From assembly GCF_017939745.1 (NCBI RefSeq), contig NZ_JAGKQQ010000001.1, positions 2,852,001 to 2,916,000 on the forward strand: a stretch of 64,000 nucleotides of DNA, in the 5' to 3' direction. The notes under the pieces were generated by a model that made no database searches, was not told the origin of the DNA, and saw only the letters and a program-made list of their open reading frames with translations. A program made the translations under genes and the position numbers. Below are positions 43,796 to 52,006 of this stretch, one piece after another (within the stretch, counting starts at the first letter, position 1; each line of letters opens with the position of its first letter). Source of the stretch: Gemmata palustris (GTDB lineage Bacteria; Planctomycetota; Planctomycetia; Gemmatales; Gemmataceae).

Positions 43796-44779
43796 TTACG
43801 GTGCATCGACGAGAACCTCGCCACCGGCATAACTCGCCATAGCGCGGTACGTGCTAAGCGGAATCGAGTCCCGAACGAAGTGAACGGAGCCGTCGGCGTA
43901 GACGAACTGGACACCCCCCGTGTGCTTGCTCTTGAACCCGTGGTAGCTCCCCCACTCGGCCTGGTCCAAACTCGTCGTGTTGATCGGCACCCCGTTCGCG
44001 TGCTTGATGTAGTTCGGGGGCATCGCACACGTGAGCGTAGCTTCGACCGAATGCGCCCACGAGAACCCGTTGCCCGGTTGCGTGCCGTTCGCGTAATCCG
44101 CGGTCCAGATGTCCTCGCCGACCATGACCGTATTGCTCGTCCCGTCCGCGATGCCGACGAGTGTGACCGACGTCTTCCACCGGTCGAGTGAGAAAAGCCC
44201 GTTGGCACCCCAGAACCCGTCGCCGGAATTTACGAATGCGGGGTTCGCGTTGGCATAATCGCCGTAGTTGAAGTTGCTCCCCAGCACACCTTTGTAATTG
44301 GTCAATCCCACGACGTAGTTGGTCTGCGAGTACCGGGACCGTGCGTTGAAGGTCCGTATCGATGACATCTGGTCACTTGGGCACAAGTATGTTTTGATCG
44401 ATTGACCTAACGCAGGGCTGGCCGCCAAAGTGGACGTGGGGATGTTACCGACCTTGTAGACGTTGTCCTGCTCGAGGTGGGGCAGAATGAGCGCCAAGAA
44501 GCTCCACGAACTGGAGCTGTAGAACGGTCCGCCGAAGGCCGCCCCGTCGCTGTAGTCCCCGTACCGGCTGGCCGGGAGCTTGTCGTTCTGGTCGTGGTAG
44601 TTGTGAATGGCGAGGCCGATCTGCTTCAGATTGTTGCTGCAACTCATGCGTGCAGCAGCCTCGCGCACCTTTTGGACCGCCGGCAACAGTAGGCCGATCA
44701 GAATGGCGATGATTGCGATGACGACCAACAGCTCGATCAGCGTGAACCCGCGACGCGAGCGCTCGAAAGGCCGGGACAT
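43796..44779 (-). CDS. DUF1559 prepilin-like secreted protein
   Basis: 327 residues. [20 protein letters not shown] is the prepilin peptidase motif at about 9-28, then [20 protein letters not shown] and [13 protein letters not shown]. The C-terminal box is [34 protein letters not shown] is the central family motif. It starts 218 bases from the divergent GntR gene and may be controlled by the same operators. With the small lipoprotein it may form one transcript that continues into the catabolic trio. Confidence 0.93.
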   Translation of the reverse strand: MSRPFERSRRGFTLIELLVVIAIIAILIGLLLPAVQKVREAAARMSCSNNLKQIGLAIHNYHDQNDKLPASRYGDYSDGAAFGGPFYSSSSWSFLALILPHLEQDNVYKVGNIPTSTLAASPALGQSIKTYLCPSDQMSSIRTFNARSRYSQTNYVVGLTNYKGVLGSNFNYGDYANANPAFVNSGDGFWGANGLFSLDRWKTSVTLVGIADGTSNTVMVGEDIWTADYANGTQPGNGFSWAHSVEATLTCAMPPNYIKHANGVPINTTSLDQAEWGSYHGFKSKHTGGVQFVYADGSVHFVRDSIPLSTYRAMASYAGGEVLVDAP

Positions 44780-44923
44780 GGGGGCACCTCAAATGACCGT
44801 GAGAGGAAGTGGAACGAGGAAATTCGCACTAATATCATAATTCTCAACGAGACTGAGAGGCCCGATCCAGACACCGCGGAGTGAGGTGAACGCGGTGTGT
44901 GCGCTGATTGAAAATCCGACCAC

Positions 44924-44937
44924 GATTGTTGACAATC
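44924..44937. promoter_or_regulatory. GntR/FCD operator half-pair 1
   Basis: GATTGT-TG-ACAATC is a perfect 6-bp inverted repeat that overlaps the -35 hexamer TTGACA. Its TTGT..ACAA shape fits operators of the FadR/FCD branch of GntR regulators. It lies 61 bases before the regulator's start and 145 bases from the divergent DUF1559 start. Confidence 0.65.
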
Positions 44938-44957
44938 TACACAGTCGACAATATTGT
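44929..44957 (+). promoter_or_regulatory. sigma70-type promoter of the GntR gene
   Basis: TTGACA (44929-44934), 17 bases, TATTGT (44952-44957): a near-perfect box pair. The transcript would start about 34 bases before the ATG at 44998. Both boxes are inside palindromes, a layout for repression by the gene's own product. Confidence 0.7.
44948..44957. promoter_or_regulatory. GntR/FCD operator half-pair 2
   Basis: ACAATATTGT is a perfect 10-base palindrome covering the -10 box, 24 bases from the first palindrome. The minus strand also offers TTGACT (44958-44963) and TAGATT (44934-44939) as weak divergent boxes for the DUF1559 gene. Confidence 0.6.
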
Positions 44958-44997
44958 AGTCAACAGGAATTCCAAAGAAATTGGGAGGCACCTTGAA

Positions 44998-45633
44998 ATG
45001 TCAAGCCCCCGTGGGGTGTTAAGCACCCGCGAGCAGATCACTGATCGCCTCCGGGAAGACGTGTTCGCCGGTCGCCTGCACGCGGGCGACCGAGTGTCCG
45101 AAGCGACGCTCGCCGAGCGGTTCGGTGTGAGCCGCGGGCCGATCCGGGAGGCACTCTCGCTCCTCACGAGTGAGGGGCTGTTTGTCACAAAACAGAACTG
45201 CGGCGTGACCGTTGCCCCGCCCGCACCGGAAGCGATCCGCGGGCTCGTGCTACCGATCCGGCAGACAATCGAGGTGTACGCGTTCAAGCAAATATTTGAT
45301 TCTCTTACGCCCGACGACTTCCGTTACTGGGACGACGTGCTGTACCGCATGGATCGGGCGTGCCAGCAGAAAGAGTGGCAACTGCTCCCGCAACTCGACC
45401 TCGCGTTCCACCGCCACGTGCTGGAGCGGGCCGGTTCGCCCGATTTGCTCGCCATCTGGCAGACGATCGTGACCCGGCTGCGGGCGCACTTCTGGGAGAC
45501 GGTTCGCGAGCACAACGAGCGAAACGATCTTGCCCGACTGCACGGGCACCACGCCGAACTGCTCGAAGCGTTTCGGAAAGGGCCGAAGACCGCGGCCGTG
45601 GAAGCCCTGGAGCGGCACATCGATGAGAACTGA
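44998..45633 (+). CDS. GntR family transcriptional regulator with FCD domain
   Basis: 211 residues. Winged HTH at 10-75 (STREQITDRLREDVFAGRLH, then VSEATLAERFGVSRGPIREA and LLTSEGLFV), FCD effector domain at 85-210 with the metal/ligand His residues in LDLAFHRHVLERAG and HGHHAELLEAF. FCD regulators respond to carboxylates such as gluconate or galactonate, fitting the nearby acid-sugar-type genes. The ATG at 44998 has GGGAGG nine bases upstream. Its promoter is covered by palindromes. It overlaps the M20 gene by 11 bases, so the regulator and the hydrolase are co-translated. Confidence 0.94.
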   Translation: MSSPRGVLSTREQITDRLREDVFAGRLHAGDRVSEATLAERFGVSRGPIREALSLLTSEGLFVTKQNCGVTVAPPAPEAIRGLVLPIRQTIEVYAFKQIFDSLTPDDFRYWDDVLYRMDRACQQKEWQLLPQLDLAFHRHVLERAGSPDLLAIWQTIVTRLRAHFWETVREHNERNDLARLHGHHAELLEAFRKGPKTAAVEALERHIDEN

Positions 45634-46831
45634 GGCCCGTCATAGCGGGGCGCACCCGCTGCCCGCCGTGTGCGCCGCGGTAAACGCGAAGCGACTGCTG
45701 GAAACAGCGGTTCGGCTCATCGCGAAGCCCAGCCCGACCGGTTCGGCCGGCGCCGCCGCGGACGAACTCGCGGCCGTACTCGCCGAGGACGGGTTCGCCG
45801 TCGAGCGCCCGCCCGCCGGGCACCCGACGGCGCCGGCGGTCGTGGCACGGCTCTCGTCCGGGCGCCCGGGCCGGACCCTCCAGTTCAACGGCCACCTCGA
45901 CACCGTTCACCTACCGTTTGTTCCCCCGAAAGTATCGGGCGACCGCCTCACCGGGAGCGGAGCAGCCGACATGAAGGGTGGCATCGCGGCGGCCGTCGAA
46001 GCACTGCGGGCGGTGCGCGACGCCGGCGGGCTGGCGGGCGGCGGAATCCTCCTCACCGCACACGACCTGCACGAGACGCCGTGGGGCGACGGCAGCCAAC
46101 TCGACCGGCTCGTCGCCGACGGGATCGTCGGGAACGCGGTGCTGCTCCCGGAATACTTCAACGCGGCGCTGCCGGTGATCGGCCGCGGCGGATTCACGTG
46201 GGCCGCGACCATCCGGCGGCCCGGGCCGCCGGTCCACGAGGTGAACCGGCCGAACGAGCCGAGCGTCATCGCGGTCGGGGCCGAACTCGTCACCCGCCTC
46301 GCCAGACTAGATGCCGAACTGTCGCGACAATCGGACCCACTGGCCGGGGCCGCGAGCGCGTTCGTCGGCACGATCCAGAGTGGGTCGATCTACAACGAAT
46401 TCCCACAGACGTGTCGGCTCGAAGGCACCCGCCGCTGGCTCCCCGGTACACGGTTCGCCGACGCCGACCAGCAGTTCCGCGCCCTGTGCGCGGCCCTGGC
46501 AAGTGATACGGGGACGGCCATCGAGGTCGAAACGCGGCTCATGCGCGACGCCTTCCGGCTGGACACGTCCGACCCGTTCGTCGGAGTGTTCCAGTCCGCG
46601 TATGCGACGCTCGTCGGCGAGCGCCTGCCGATCGGCGGGAAGCCGTTCGTGGACGACGGCAATTCTTTCTGGTCCGGGGCCGGCATCCCGGCCGTCACCC
46701 ACGGCCCGACGGCCGGCGGAGCACACACCACCGCGGAGTGGGCGAACGTCGATGATCTGGTCCGCGTCGCCCGACTGTACGCACTGGTGGCGACGATGTA
46801 CTGCCCCGATACCCCGGGAGGCCGAGCATGA
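45623..46831 (+). CDS. M20 family metallohydrolase
   Basis: 402 residues. FNGHLDTVHLP holds the first metal His and Asp, GSGAADMKGGIAA the bridging Asp, HDLHETPWGD the Glu region, and THGPTAGGAHTTAEWANVDD the last His. The inserted dimerisation domain (about 185-300) is present. Family members split peptides, N-acyl amino acids or carbamoyl groups. The start inside the GntR gene (ATG 45623) is the earliest reasonable one; a GTG at 45669 is an alternative. The end overlaps the DUF1501 start by four bases (ATGA), so it is firmly in this operon. Confidence 0.9.
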   Translation: MRTEARHSGAHPLPAVCAAVNAKRLLETAVRLIAKPSPTGSAGAAADELAAVLAEDGFAVERPPAGHPTAPAVVARLSSGRPGRTLQFNGHLDTVHLPFVPPKVSGDRLTGSGAADMKGGIAAAVEALRAVRDAGGLAGGGILLTAHDLHETPWGDGSQLDRLVADGIVGNAVLLPEYFNAALPVIGRGGFTWAATIRRPGPPVHEVNRPNEPSVIAVGAELVTRLARLDAELSRQSDPLAGAASAFVGTIQSGSIYNEFPQTCRLEGTRRWLPGTRFADADQQFRALCAALASDTGTAIEVETRLMRDAFRLDTSDPFVGVFQSAYATLVGERLPIGGKPFVDDGNSFWSGAGIPAVTHGPTAGGAHTTAEWANVDDLVRVARLYALVATMYCPDTPGGRA

Positions 46832-48279
46832 GCCGGACCCACCACCGCGGGGCGACCCGCCGCTCGTTCCTCGCCGACACCGGCCTCGGGTTCACCGGGC
46901 TGGCCCTCGGAGCGATGTTCTTCCGCGACGGCGTCGGGCGCGCGGCCGACCCGATGGTCGGGGTCGAGAGCGGCCCGCACCACCCGGCGAAGGCGAAGAA
47001 CGTCATCTGGATCTTCTTGTGCGGCGGCGTTTCGCACCTCGAAAGTTGGGACCCGAAGCCGGCGCTGAACAAGTACAACGGCAAGTCGATCGCCGACACC
47101 CCGTTCGCGGACGCGGTGAAGGCGGAGAGAAAGGACGTGGTCGAGGGGAACCCGAAGCACGGTAACCGCAAAATGCTCATGGGCCTGAACTGCGGCACCG
47201 CGCGGTACGGTAAATCCGGACTGCTCGCGGCCGACTGGTGGAAGCACACCGCTGAGATGGCGGACGACCTGGCCGTCGTGCGAACGGTGTGGACGACCGA
47301 CAACGACCACGGGGCGATGCTCCAATTCCACACCGGTCGGCACGTTCGCGAAGGGGCTTACCCGACAATCGGGTCGTGGGCGTGCTACGGCCTCGGGGCA
47401 CTGACGGGCAACCTGCCCGAGTACGTCGTCCTGGGCGTTCCGCCGGGCGACTGCTGCGGCGGCGAATGGGCGCACGGGGCCGCGTACCTCGGCCCGGAAC
47501 ACGCCGGCGTTCGGCTCAACCTCGAAGGCGCCCCGCTCCCGTTCGGCAAACTGCCGGCGGGTAAGACGGCGAAAGAACAGGCCGACGAGTTCGGACTCAT
47601 CGGCAAGCTGAACCGCCTCTCGGGGATCGACTACCCCGACGACCCGCAGGTGCAGGCGCGGATCAAGTCTTACGAGCTTGCTTTCAAGATGCAGACCGCG
47701 GTACCCGAAACGCTGCAACTCGAAAAGGAGTCGGAGAAGACCCGTGCCCTGTACGGCGTGGACCGGGCTGAAACGGCCGCGTTCGGGAAGATCTGCCTCA
47801 CGGCCCGGCGCCTGGTGGAGCGCGGGGTGCGGTTCGTCCAGGTGTACCACGGGGGCGGGGGCGGAGGTGACTGGGACGCCCACTCCAAAATCAAAGATAA
47901 CCACACGAAACTCTCGACGCAGACTGACAAGCCCATCGCCGGACTGCTCCGCGACCTCAAACAGCGCGGGTTACTGAAGGACACGCTCGTGGTGTGGGCG
48001 ACCGAGTTCGGGCGCTCGCCGGGCGCGGAGGGGGACGGCCGCGACCACCACCCGCAGGCGTTCAGCGTGTGGCTGGCCGGAGGGGGGATTCGGGGTGGCG
48101 TGGTTCACGGCAAGACCGACGAGATCGGCTTCCACGGAATCGAGGACCGGCACTACGTGACCGACGTCCACGCGACCGTCCTGCACCAACTCGGGCTCGA
48201 CCCGCGGAAGCTCGAGGTGCCCGGCCGCAAGCGGCTGGAGATCGACTTCGGCGAACCGATCACCGGCATCATCGGCTGA
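46828..48279 (+). CDS. DUF1501 domain protein
   Basis: 483 residues. A Tat-like leader (HHRGATRRSFLADTGLGFTG) is followed by KNVIWIFLCGGVSHLESWDP, the DUF1501 signature. The sulfatase/alkaline-phosphatase-like core shows LVVWATEFGRSPGAEGDGRD then HHPQAFSVWLAGGGIRGG, ending in HATVLHQLGLDP. DUF1501 proteins are exported and nearly always paired with DUF1549/DUF1553 proteins; their reaction is unknown. Here the pair is embedded in an operon with GntR, an M20 hydrolase and RraA, an unusual setting that suggests a role in uptake or processing of the same substrate. Confidence 0.93.
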   Translation: MSRTHHRGATRRSFLADTGLGFTGLALGAMFFRDGVGRAADPMVGVESGPHHPAKAKNVIWIFLCGGVSHLESWDPKPALNKYNGKSIADTPFADAVKAERKDVVEGNPKHGNRKMLMGLNCGTARYGKSGLLAADWWKHTAEMADDLAVVRTVWTTDNDHGAMLQFHTGRHVREGAYPTIGSWACYGLGALTGNLPEYVVLGVPPGDCCGGEWAHGAAYLGPEHAGVRLNLEGAPLPFGKLPAGKTAKEQADEFGLIGKLNRLSGIDYPDDPQVQARIKSYELAFKMQTAVPETLQLEKESEKTRALYGVDRAETAAFGKICLTARRLVERGVRFVQVYHGGGGGGDWDAHSKIKDNHTKLSTQTDKPIAGLLRDLKQRGLLKDTLVVWATEFGRSPGAEGDGRDHHPQAFSVWLAGGGIRGGVVHGKTDEIGFHGIEDRHYVTDVHATVLHQLGLDPRKLEVPGRKRLEIDFGEPITGIIG

Positions 48280-48298
48280 CGCACGAGGGCGCACGAGT

Positions 48299-50452
48299 AT
48301 GACCCGTTTTGCCACCGCGTTCGCGTTCGCGCTCCTGTTACCGCTGGTCGCGAGCGCCAAACCGGTTCACAAGCAGTCGCTCCTGGCGCACATGGGGCCG
48401 TACCTGCCGGCGCGCGCGAACGACTGCCGGTTGTGTCACGTTCCGGGCGAAACCGCCCCGCACGCGGACAAACCCCGGAACGCCTTCGGCGAGCGCCTCG
48501 AAGAGGTTCGCGGCGAGTTGAAAGAAGCCGGCAAGCCGTTCGACATCGCGGCCCGGTTCAACGCCGTCGCCAACGAGGACTCCGACGGGGACGGAGTGTC
48601 GAATCTGGTCGAGGTGCTGACGGGACACTTCCCCGGTGACCCGCAGGATAAGCCGACCGCGGACGAGGTCCGGGGCGCCGAGAAGACCGTCGGCAAGTAC
48701 ACGCGGTTCCTCGCGTCGTACCCGTGGCGGCCGTTCGAGCCCGTGAAGCGCCCCGCAGTGCCGAAAGCCGGTGACGGCTGGGGCGCGAACCCGATCGATG
48801 CCTTCATCGCCGACGGGCACCGCGAACACGACCTCACCCCTCGACCCGACGCGGGCAAAGCCGCACTCATTCGCCGCGTGTACTTCGACCTCATCGGCCT
48901 ACCCCCGACGCCCGCGCAGGTGAAGGCGTTCGAGGCGGATTCCTCCAAAGGCGCTTACGAGAAAGTGGTGGACGAACTACTCGCGTCGCCGCGATACGGC
49001 GAACGGTGGGGCCGCCACTGGATGGACGTGTGGCGGTATTCGGACTGGGCGGGGTGGAGCGGCGGGAACTCCGTCCGCGACAGCCAGCCGCACGTGTGGC
49101 GGTGGCGGGACTGGATCATCGAGAGCCTGAACGCCGATCTGGGTTACGACCAGATGATCCACCAGATGCTCGCCGGCGACGAGATCGCACCGGCCGACCC
49201 GAAGGTGCTGCGCGCGACGGGGTACCTGGCGCGGAACTACAAATCGAGCCGCGAGAAGTGGATGACCGACGTGGTCGATCACACCTTCCTGGCGTTCCAG
49301 GGGCTGACCATCGGCTGCGCCCGCTGCCACGACCACTTCTACGACCCGATCAAACAAACCGAATACTACCAGGTGCGGGCGGTATTCGAGCCGCACAACA
49401 TCCGAATCGACCCGTTGGGCAGTGAGAAGGACACGAAGAAGGACGGGCTGGCCCGCGCCTTCGACGCGGACCCGAACGCGCCGACGTACCTCTACGAGCG
49501 CGGCGACGAGCGCCACCCCGACAAGTCGCGGCCGATACTCCCCGGCATTCCCAGCGCACTGAACGAGCCGTTTCCGGCGGTGAAGCCCGTGAAAGGGGAG
49601 TCGGGGGAAAGCACCGGCCGGCGCCGGGCGTTCGCCCACTGGCTCACCGACACCAAAAACCCGCTCACGGCCCGCGTCGCGGTGAACCACATCTGGATGC
49701 GGCACTTCGGCCAGCCGATCGTGCCGAGCGTGTTCGATTTCGGCAAGAACGGGCGCCGGCCGATGCACCCGGCGCTGCTGGACTGGCTCGCGGCCGAGTT
49801 CGTCGAACACAAGTGGTCGATGAAGCACCTGCACAAGTTGATCGTGACCAGCCGCACCTACCGGCAGGGCTCGACGCCGGATGCGAAGAACTTGGCGGCC
49901 GACCGCGACAACGTCTACTTTTGGCGGGTGCCCACGCACCGACTCGAAGCCGAGGCCGTCCGCGATCAGCTCCTGTTCGTGGCCGGCAAGCTCGACCTGA
50001 CGACCGGCGGACCGGACCTCGACCACAACTCCGGGCTGACGGTTTACCGGCGGAGCCTCTACTTCCGGCACGCGCACGAGAAACAGATGGAGTTGCTCAA
50101 GCTGTTCGACGCGGCCGGGGTGAGCGAGTGCTACCAGCGGCGCGAGAGCATCGTTCCCCAACAGGCGCTCGCGCTAGTCAACAGCCCGCTGAGCGCCGAG
50201 ATGGCGCGTCTGGTCGCGCGGCAAATCGAAACCGAAGCGGGAACCGACCCCGAGAAGTTTGTGACGGCCGCGTTCGAGCGGGTCATCGGGCGGGCACCGA
50301 CCGCGACGGAGCGGTCCGAGTGTATCGCCTTCATGGACGCACCCGTAGCACGCGGGAGCGAGAAGGAGGCCCCGATGGACGCGGCCGAACGCCGCCGCAC
50401 CGGGGTCGTCCTCGCGCTGTTCAACCACCACGAGTTCGTCACCGTGCGCTGA
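48299..50452 (+). CDS. DUF1549/DUF1553 domain protein with heme-like motifs
   Basis: 717 residues. Signal peptide (MTRFATAFAFALLLPLVASA), a short N-terminal domain with one CRLCH heme-type motif (about residue 42) and a DSDGDGVSN calcium-binding (EF/thrombospondin-3-like) loop, then DUF1549 from about 160 (FIADGHREHDLTPRPDAGKA, RRVYFDLIGLPPTPAQVKAF, CARCHDHFYDPI) and DUF1553 (AFAHWLTDTKNPLTARVAVN, HIWMRHFGQPIV) to the end. The extra N-terminal heme/calcium domain takes the place of the usual PSC cytochrome domain. It begins 19 bases after DUF1501. Confidence 0.93.
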   Translation: MTRFATAFAFALLLPLVASAKPVHKQSLLAHMGPYLPARANDCRLCHVPGETAPHADKPRNAFGERLEEVRGELKEAGKPFDIAARFNAVANEDSDGDGVSNLVEVLTGHFPGDPQDKPTADEVRGAEKTVGKYTRFLASYPWRPFEPVKRPAVPKAGDGWGANPIDAFIADGHREHDLTPRPDAGKAALIRRVYFDLIGLPPTPAQVKAFEADSSKGAYEKVVDELLASPRYGERWGRHWMDVWRYSDWAGWSGGNSVRDSQPHVWRWRDWIIESLNADLGYDQMIHQMLAGDEIAPADPKVLRATGYLARNYKSSREKWMTDVVDHTFLAFQGLTIGCARCHDHFYDPIKQTEYYQVRAVFEPHNIRIDPLGSEKDTKKDGLARAFDADPNAPTYLYERGDERHPDKSRPILPGIPSALNEPFPAVKPVKGESGESTGRRRAFAHWLTDTKNPLTARVAVNHIWMRHFGQPIVPSVFDFGKNGRRPMHPALLDWLAAEFVEHKWSMKHLHKLIVTSRTYRQGSTPDAKNLAADRDNVYFWRVPTHRLEAEAVRDQLLFVAGKLDLTTGGPDLDHNSGLTVYRRSLYFRHAHEKQMELLKLFDAAGVSECYQRRESIVPQQALALVNSPLSAEMARLVARQIETEAGTDPEKFVTAAFERVIGRAPTATERSECIAFMDAPVARGSEKEAPMDAAERRRTGVVLALFNHHEFVTVR

Positions 50453-50478
50453 GCGATAACGTCCGACGGGGGATAGAA

Positions 50479-51162
50479 ATGTCCGATGCGACACCGACCG
50501 AGTCCGAACTGTGGCAGCGCCTGCAAACGCGGTCGTATGTCGCCGCGGTGTGCGACATCCTTGACGCGCTCGACTTTCGCCAGCAGGCGATGCACCACCG
50601 CCTGCGCCCGTTGCTCCCGGACCGCGAGCGGTGCGGGTTCATTGGGCGCGCCCGGACGGTCCGCTGGATGGAGGCCGATTACGCCGACGAGGAGAACCCT
50701 TACGGGCTGGAAATCGAGGCGATCGACGCCCTTCGACCGGGCGACGTGGTCGTCCACTCGACCGACTTCGCCGGAACGAACGCGCCGTGGGGCGAGTTGA
50801 TGTCCACCGCGGCGCAGTGCCGCGGGGCGGTCGGGTGCGTGTGCGACAGCCAGATCCGCGACTGCCTGAAGACGATCGAACTCGGCTTCCCCGTCTACTA
50901 CACCGGCATCCGCCCGCTGGACTCGATGGGGCGCGGCCGGGTGATGGCCTACGACGTCCCGGTGCGGTGCGGCGACGTGCTCGTGCGCCCCGGGGACACC
51001 GTTTTCGCCGACTTCGACGGCATCGTGGTGATTCCCGCGTCGGTCCTCGCCCAAGTTGTCGATCGGGCTTGTCACAAGGCCGAACAGGAATCTCTTTCCC
51101 GAAAAGAGTTGAAAGCGGGCCGGACCCTGCGAGAGGTTTATGACCGCTACGGCGTCTTGTGA
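50479..51162 (+). CDS. RraA-like protein (HMG/CHA aldolase family)
   Basis: 227 residues. The fold is that of RraA and of 4-hydroxy-4-methyl-2-oxoglutarate aldolases. SQIRDCLKTIELGFPVYYTG carries the conserved R-D pair for metal and substrate, and GDVLVRPGDTVFADFDGIVVIP is the C-terminal family box. GTNAPWGELMSTAAQCRG contains the G-x-x-x-L active-site loop. In catabolic clusters this family splits or decarboxylates keto-acids; RraA proper inhibits RNase E. The context of a GntR-regulated operon with acid-sugar genes favours the aldolase role. The ATG at 50479 lies 26 bases after DUF1553. Confidence 0.88.
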   Translation: MSDATPTESELWQRLQTRSYVAAVCDILDALDFRQQAMHHRLRPLLPDRERCGFIGRARTVRWMEADYADEENPYGLEIEAIDALRPGDVVVHSTDFAGTNAPWGELMSTAAQCRGAVGCVCDSQIRDCLKTIELGFPVYYTGIRPLDSMGRGRVMAYDVPVRCGDVLVRPGDTVFADFDGIVVIPASVLAQVVDRACHKAEQESLSRKELKAGRTLREVYDRYGVL

Positions 51163-51501
51163 GGCAGATCGATCATGAACCAAAGCCGTAACGATGCCGA
51201 TCGTGCGATTCGCGCGAAGCTAATGCGGACCGCGTATCGGAAAGTCGTGGAACCCCACCCAGCGCAGCACCACCGCTCACTTCGCGCCGATTGATGTCGG
51301 TCACCACCGCTCGTCCGGCTCCCGTCTGCTTCGAGGCACCGGCGCACGGCCCCCGCGTTTCGGGACGCCGTCCGAGCCTAACTCACGCGGCCGCACATCA
51401 GCTTCCCAAAATCACGGACCGCGTAACACCTAAAGGAAATCCGACAGATCGAGGTTTTTGGCCGGGTGTCGTGAAGTGAGATGTGCCGAAAGTCCATGAA
51501 A
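51163..51501. other. gap between the catabolic operon and tRNA-Ser, no gene
   Basis: Nothing here looks coding. GC is ordinary. No terminator hairpin is evident directly after RraA. The right end adjoins the terminator of the tRNA on the opposite strand. Confidence 0.5.
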
Positions 51502-51535
51502 AAACGCCAGTTGCGTCACTTTGCAACTGGCGTTT
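51502..51535 (-). terminator. intrinsic terminator of tRNA-Ser
   Basis: A perfect 13-bp stem (AAACGCCAGTTGC and its inverse) with an 8-base loop starts four bases after the tRNA 3' end on the minus strand and runs into TTTTTT, a full intrinsic terminator. Confidence 0.9.
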
Positions 51536-51538
51536 AAG

Positions 51539-51625
51539 CGGAGAGGGAGGGATTTGAACCCTCGATACCATTGCTGGTATATCGGTTTTCGAGACCGACG
51601 CATTCGACCACTCTGCCACCTCTCC
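51539..51625 (-). tRNA. tRNA-Ser (CGA)
   Basis: 87 bases on the minus strand. The acceptor stem GGAGAGG pairs with CCTCTCC, discriminator G, no encoded CCA. The anticodon loop CTCGAAA gives anticodon CGA (plus-strand 51589-51591), reading UCG. A long variable arm (ATACC-AGCAA-TGGTAT region) and the T arm GGGTTCAAATCCC complete a type II tRNA, as expected for serine. An intrinsic terminator follows directly. Confidence 0.96.
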
Positions 51626-51709
51626 GGGTCATTCCGAATTCTAGTACCCGGACACGGCAGCGAACAGACGGGTTCGCGATCTCGTGAGTTAGGAATTTAC
51701 CTCGGGCGG

Positions 51710-51925
51710 TTACAACTCCTCACGCCGGCCGTTACTCGCTAGCAGAAGCAGGCCACTCACAACTACGATCCCGCTCACGAGCGGCGGCACCCAGATGGTT
51801 CTTTCCTTCTCGCGCCACATCTCAGCCGGGCCGTCACCGACCTGTTCCGTTGTGACGTAACTGAACCCTTCCCAGCCGAGAGCCATTGCCCCGAGAGCAA
51901 CGAGTATGATCCCCACGATTCGCAC
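51710..51925 (-). CDS. small two-helix membrane protein, DUF3185-like
   Basis: 71 residues. Two hydrophobic helices (IVGIILVALGAMALGWEGFSY and VPPLVSGIVVVSGLLLLA) flank a short acidic/basic loop (EMWREKERTI). The pattern GIILVALGAMAL..GFSYTT and PPLVSG is that of DUF3185, small inner-membrane proteins of unknown role. It is the last gene of a minus-strand run with DUF3618 and Holin-X, separated from them by a hairpin. Confidence 0.72.
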   Translation of the reverse strand: MRIVGIILVALGAMALGWEGFSYVTTEQVGDGPAEMWREKERTIWVPPLVSGIVVVSGLLLLASNGRREEL

Positions 51926-51943
51926 GCTCCCCTCCCCCCGTAT

Positions 51944-51988
51944 GCTTCGTGACCGGGTTCGAGTCCCCCACGTTCCCGGTCACGAAGC
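51944..51988 (-). terminator. perfect 14-bp hairpin after the DUF3618 gene
   Basis: GCTTCGTGACCGGG and its exact inverse enclose a 17-base loop, 18 bases past the DUF3618 stop. No U-run follows. The loop contains GGTTCGAGTCC, which by chance resembles a tRNA T arm. Confidence 0.6.
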
Positions 51989-52006
51989 GCACAAATTCGT
52001 CCGGTC

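Noticed and set aside
51951..51975. tRNA T-arm-like sequence GGTTCGAGTCC
   Set aside because: It is the loop of a perfect hairpin and has no acceptor, D or anticodon arms around it, so it is not a tRNA or an attachment remnant.
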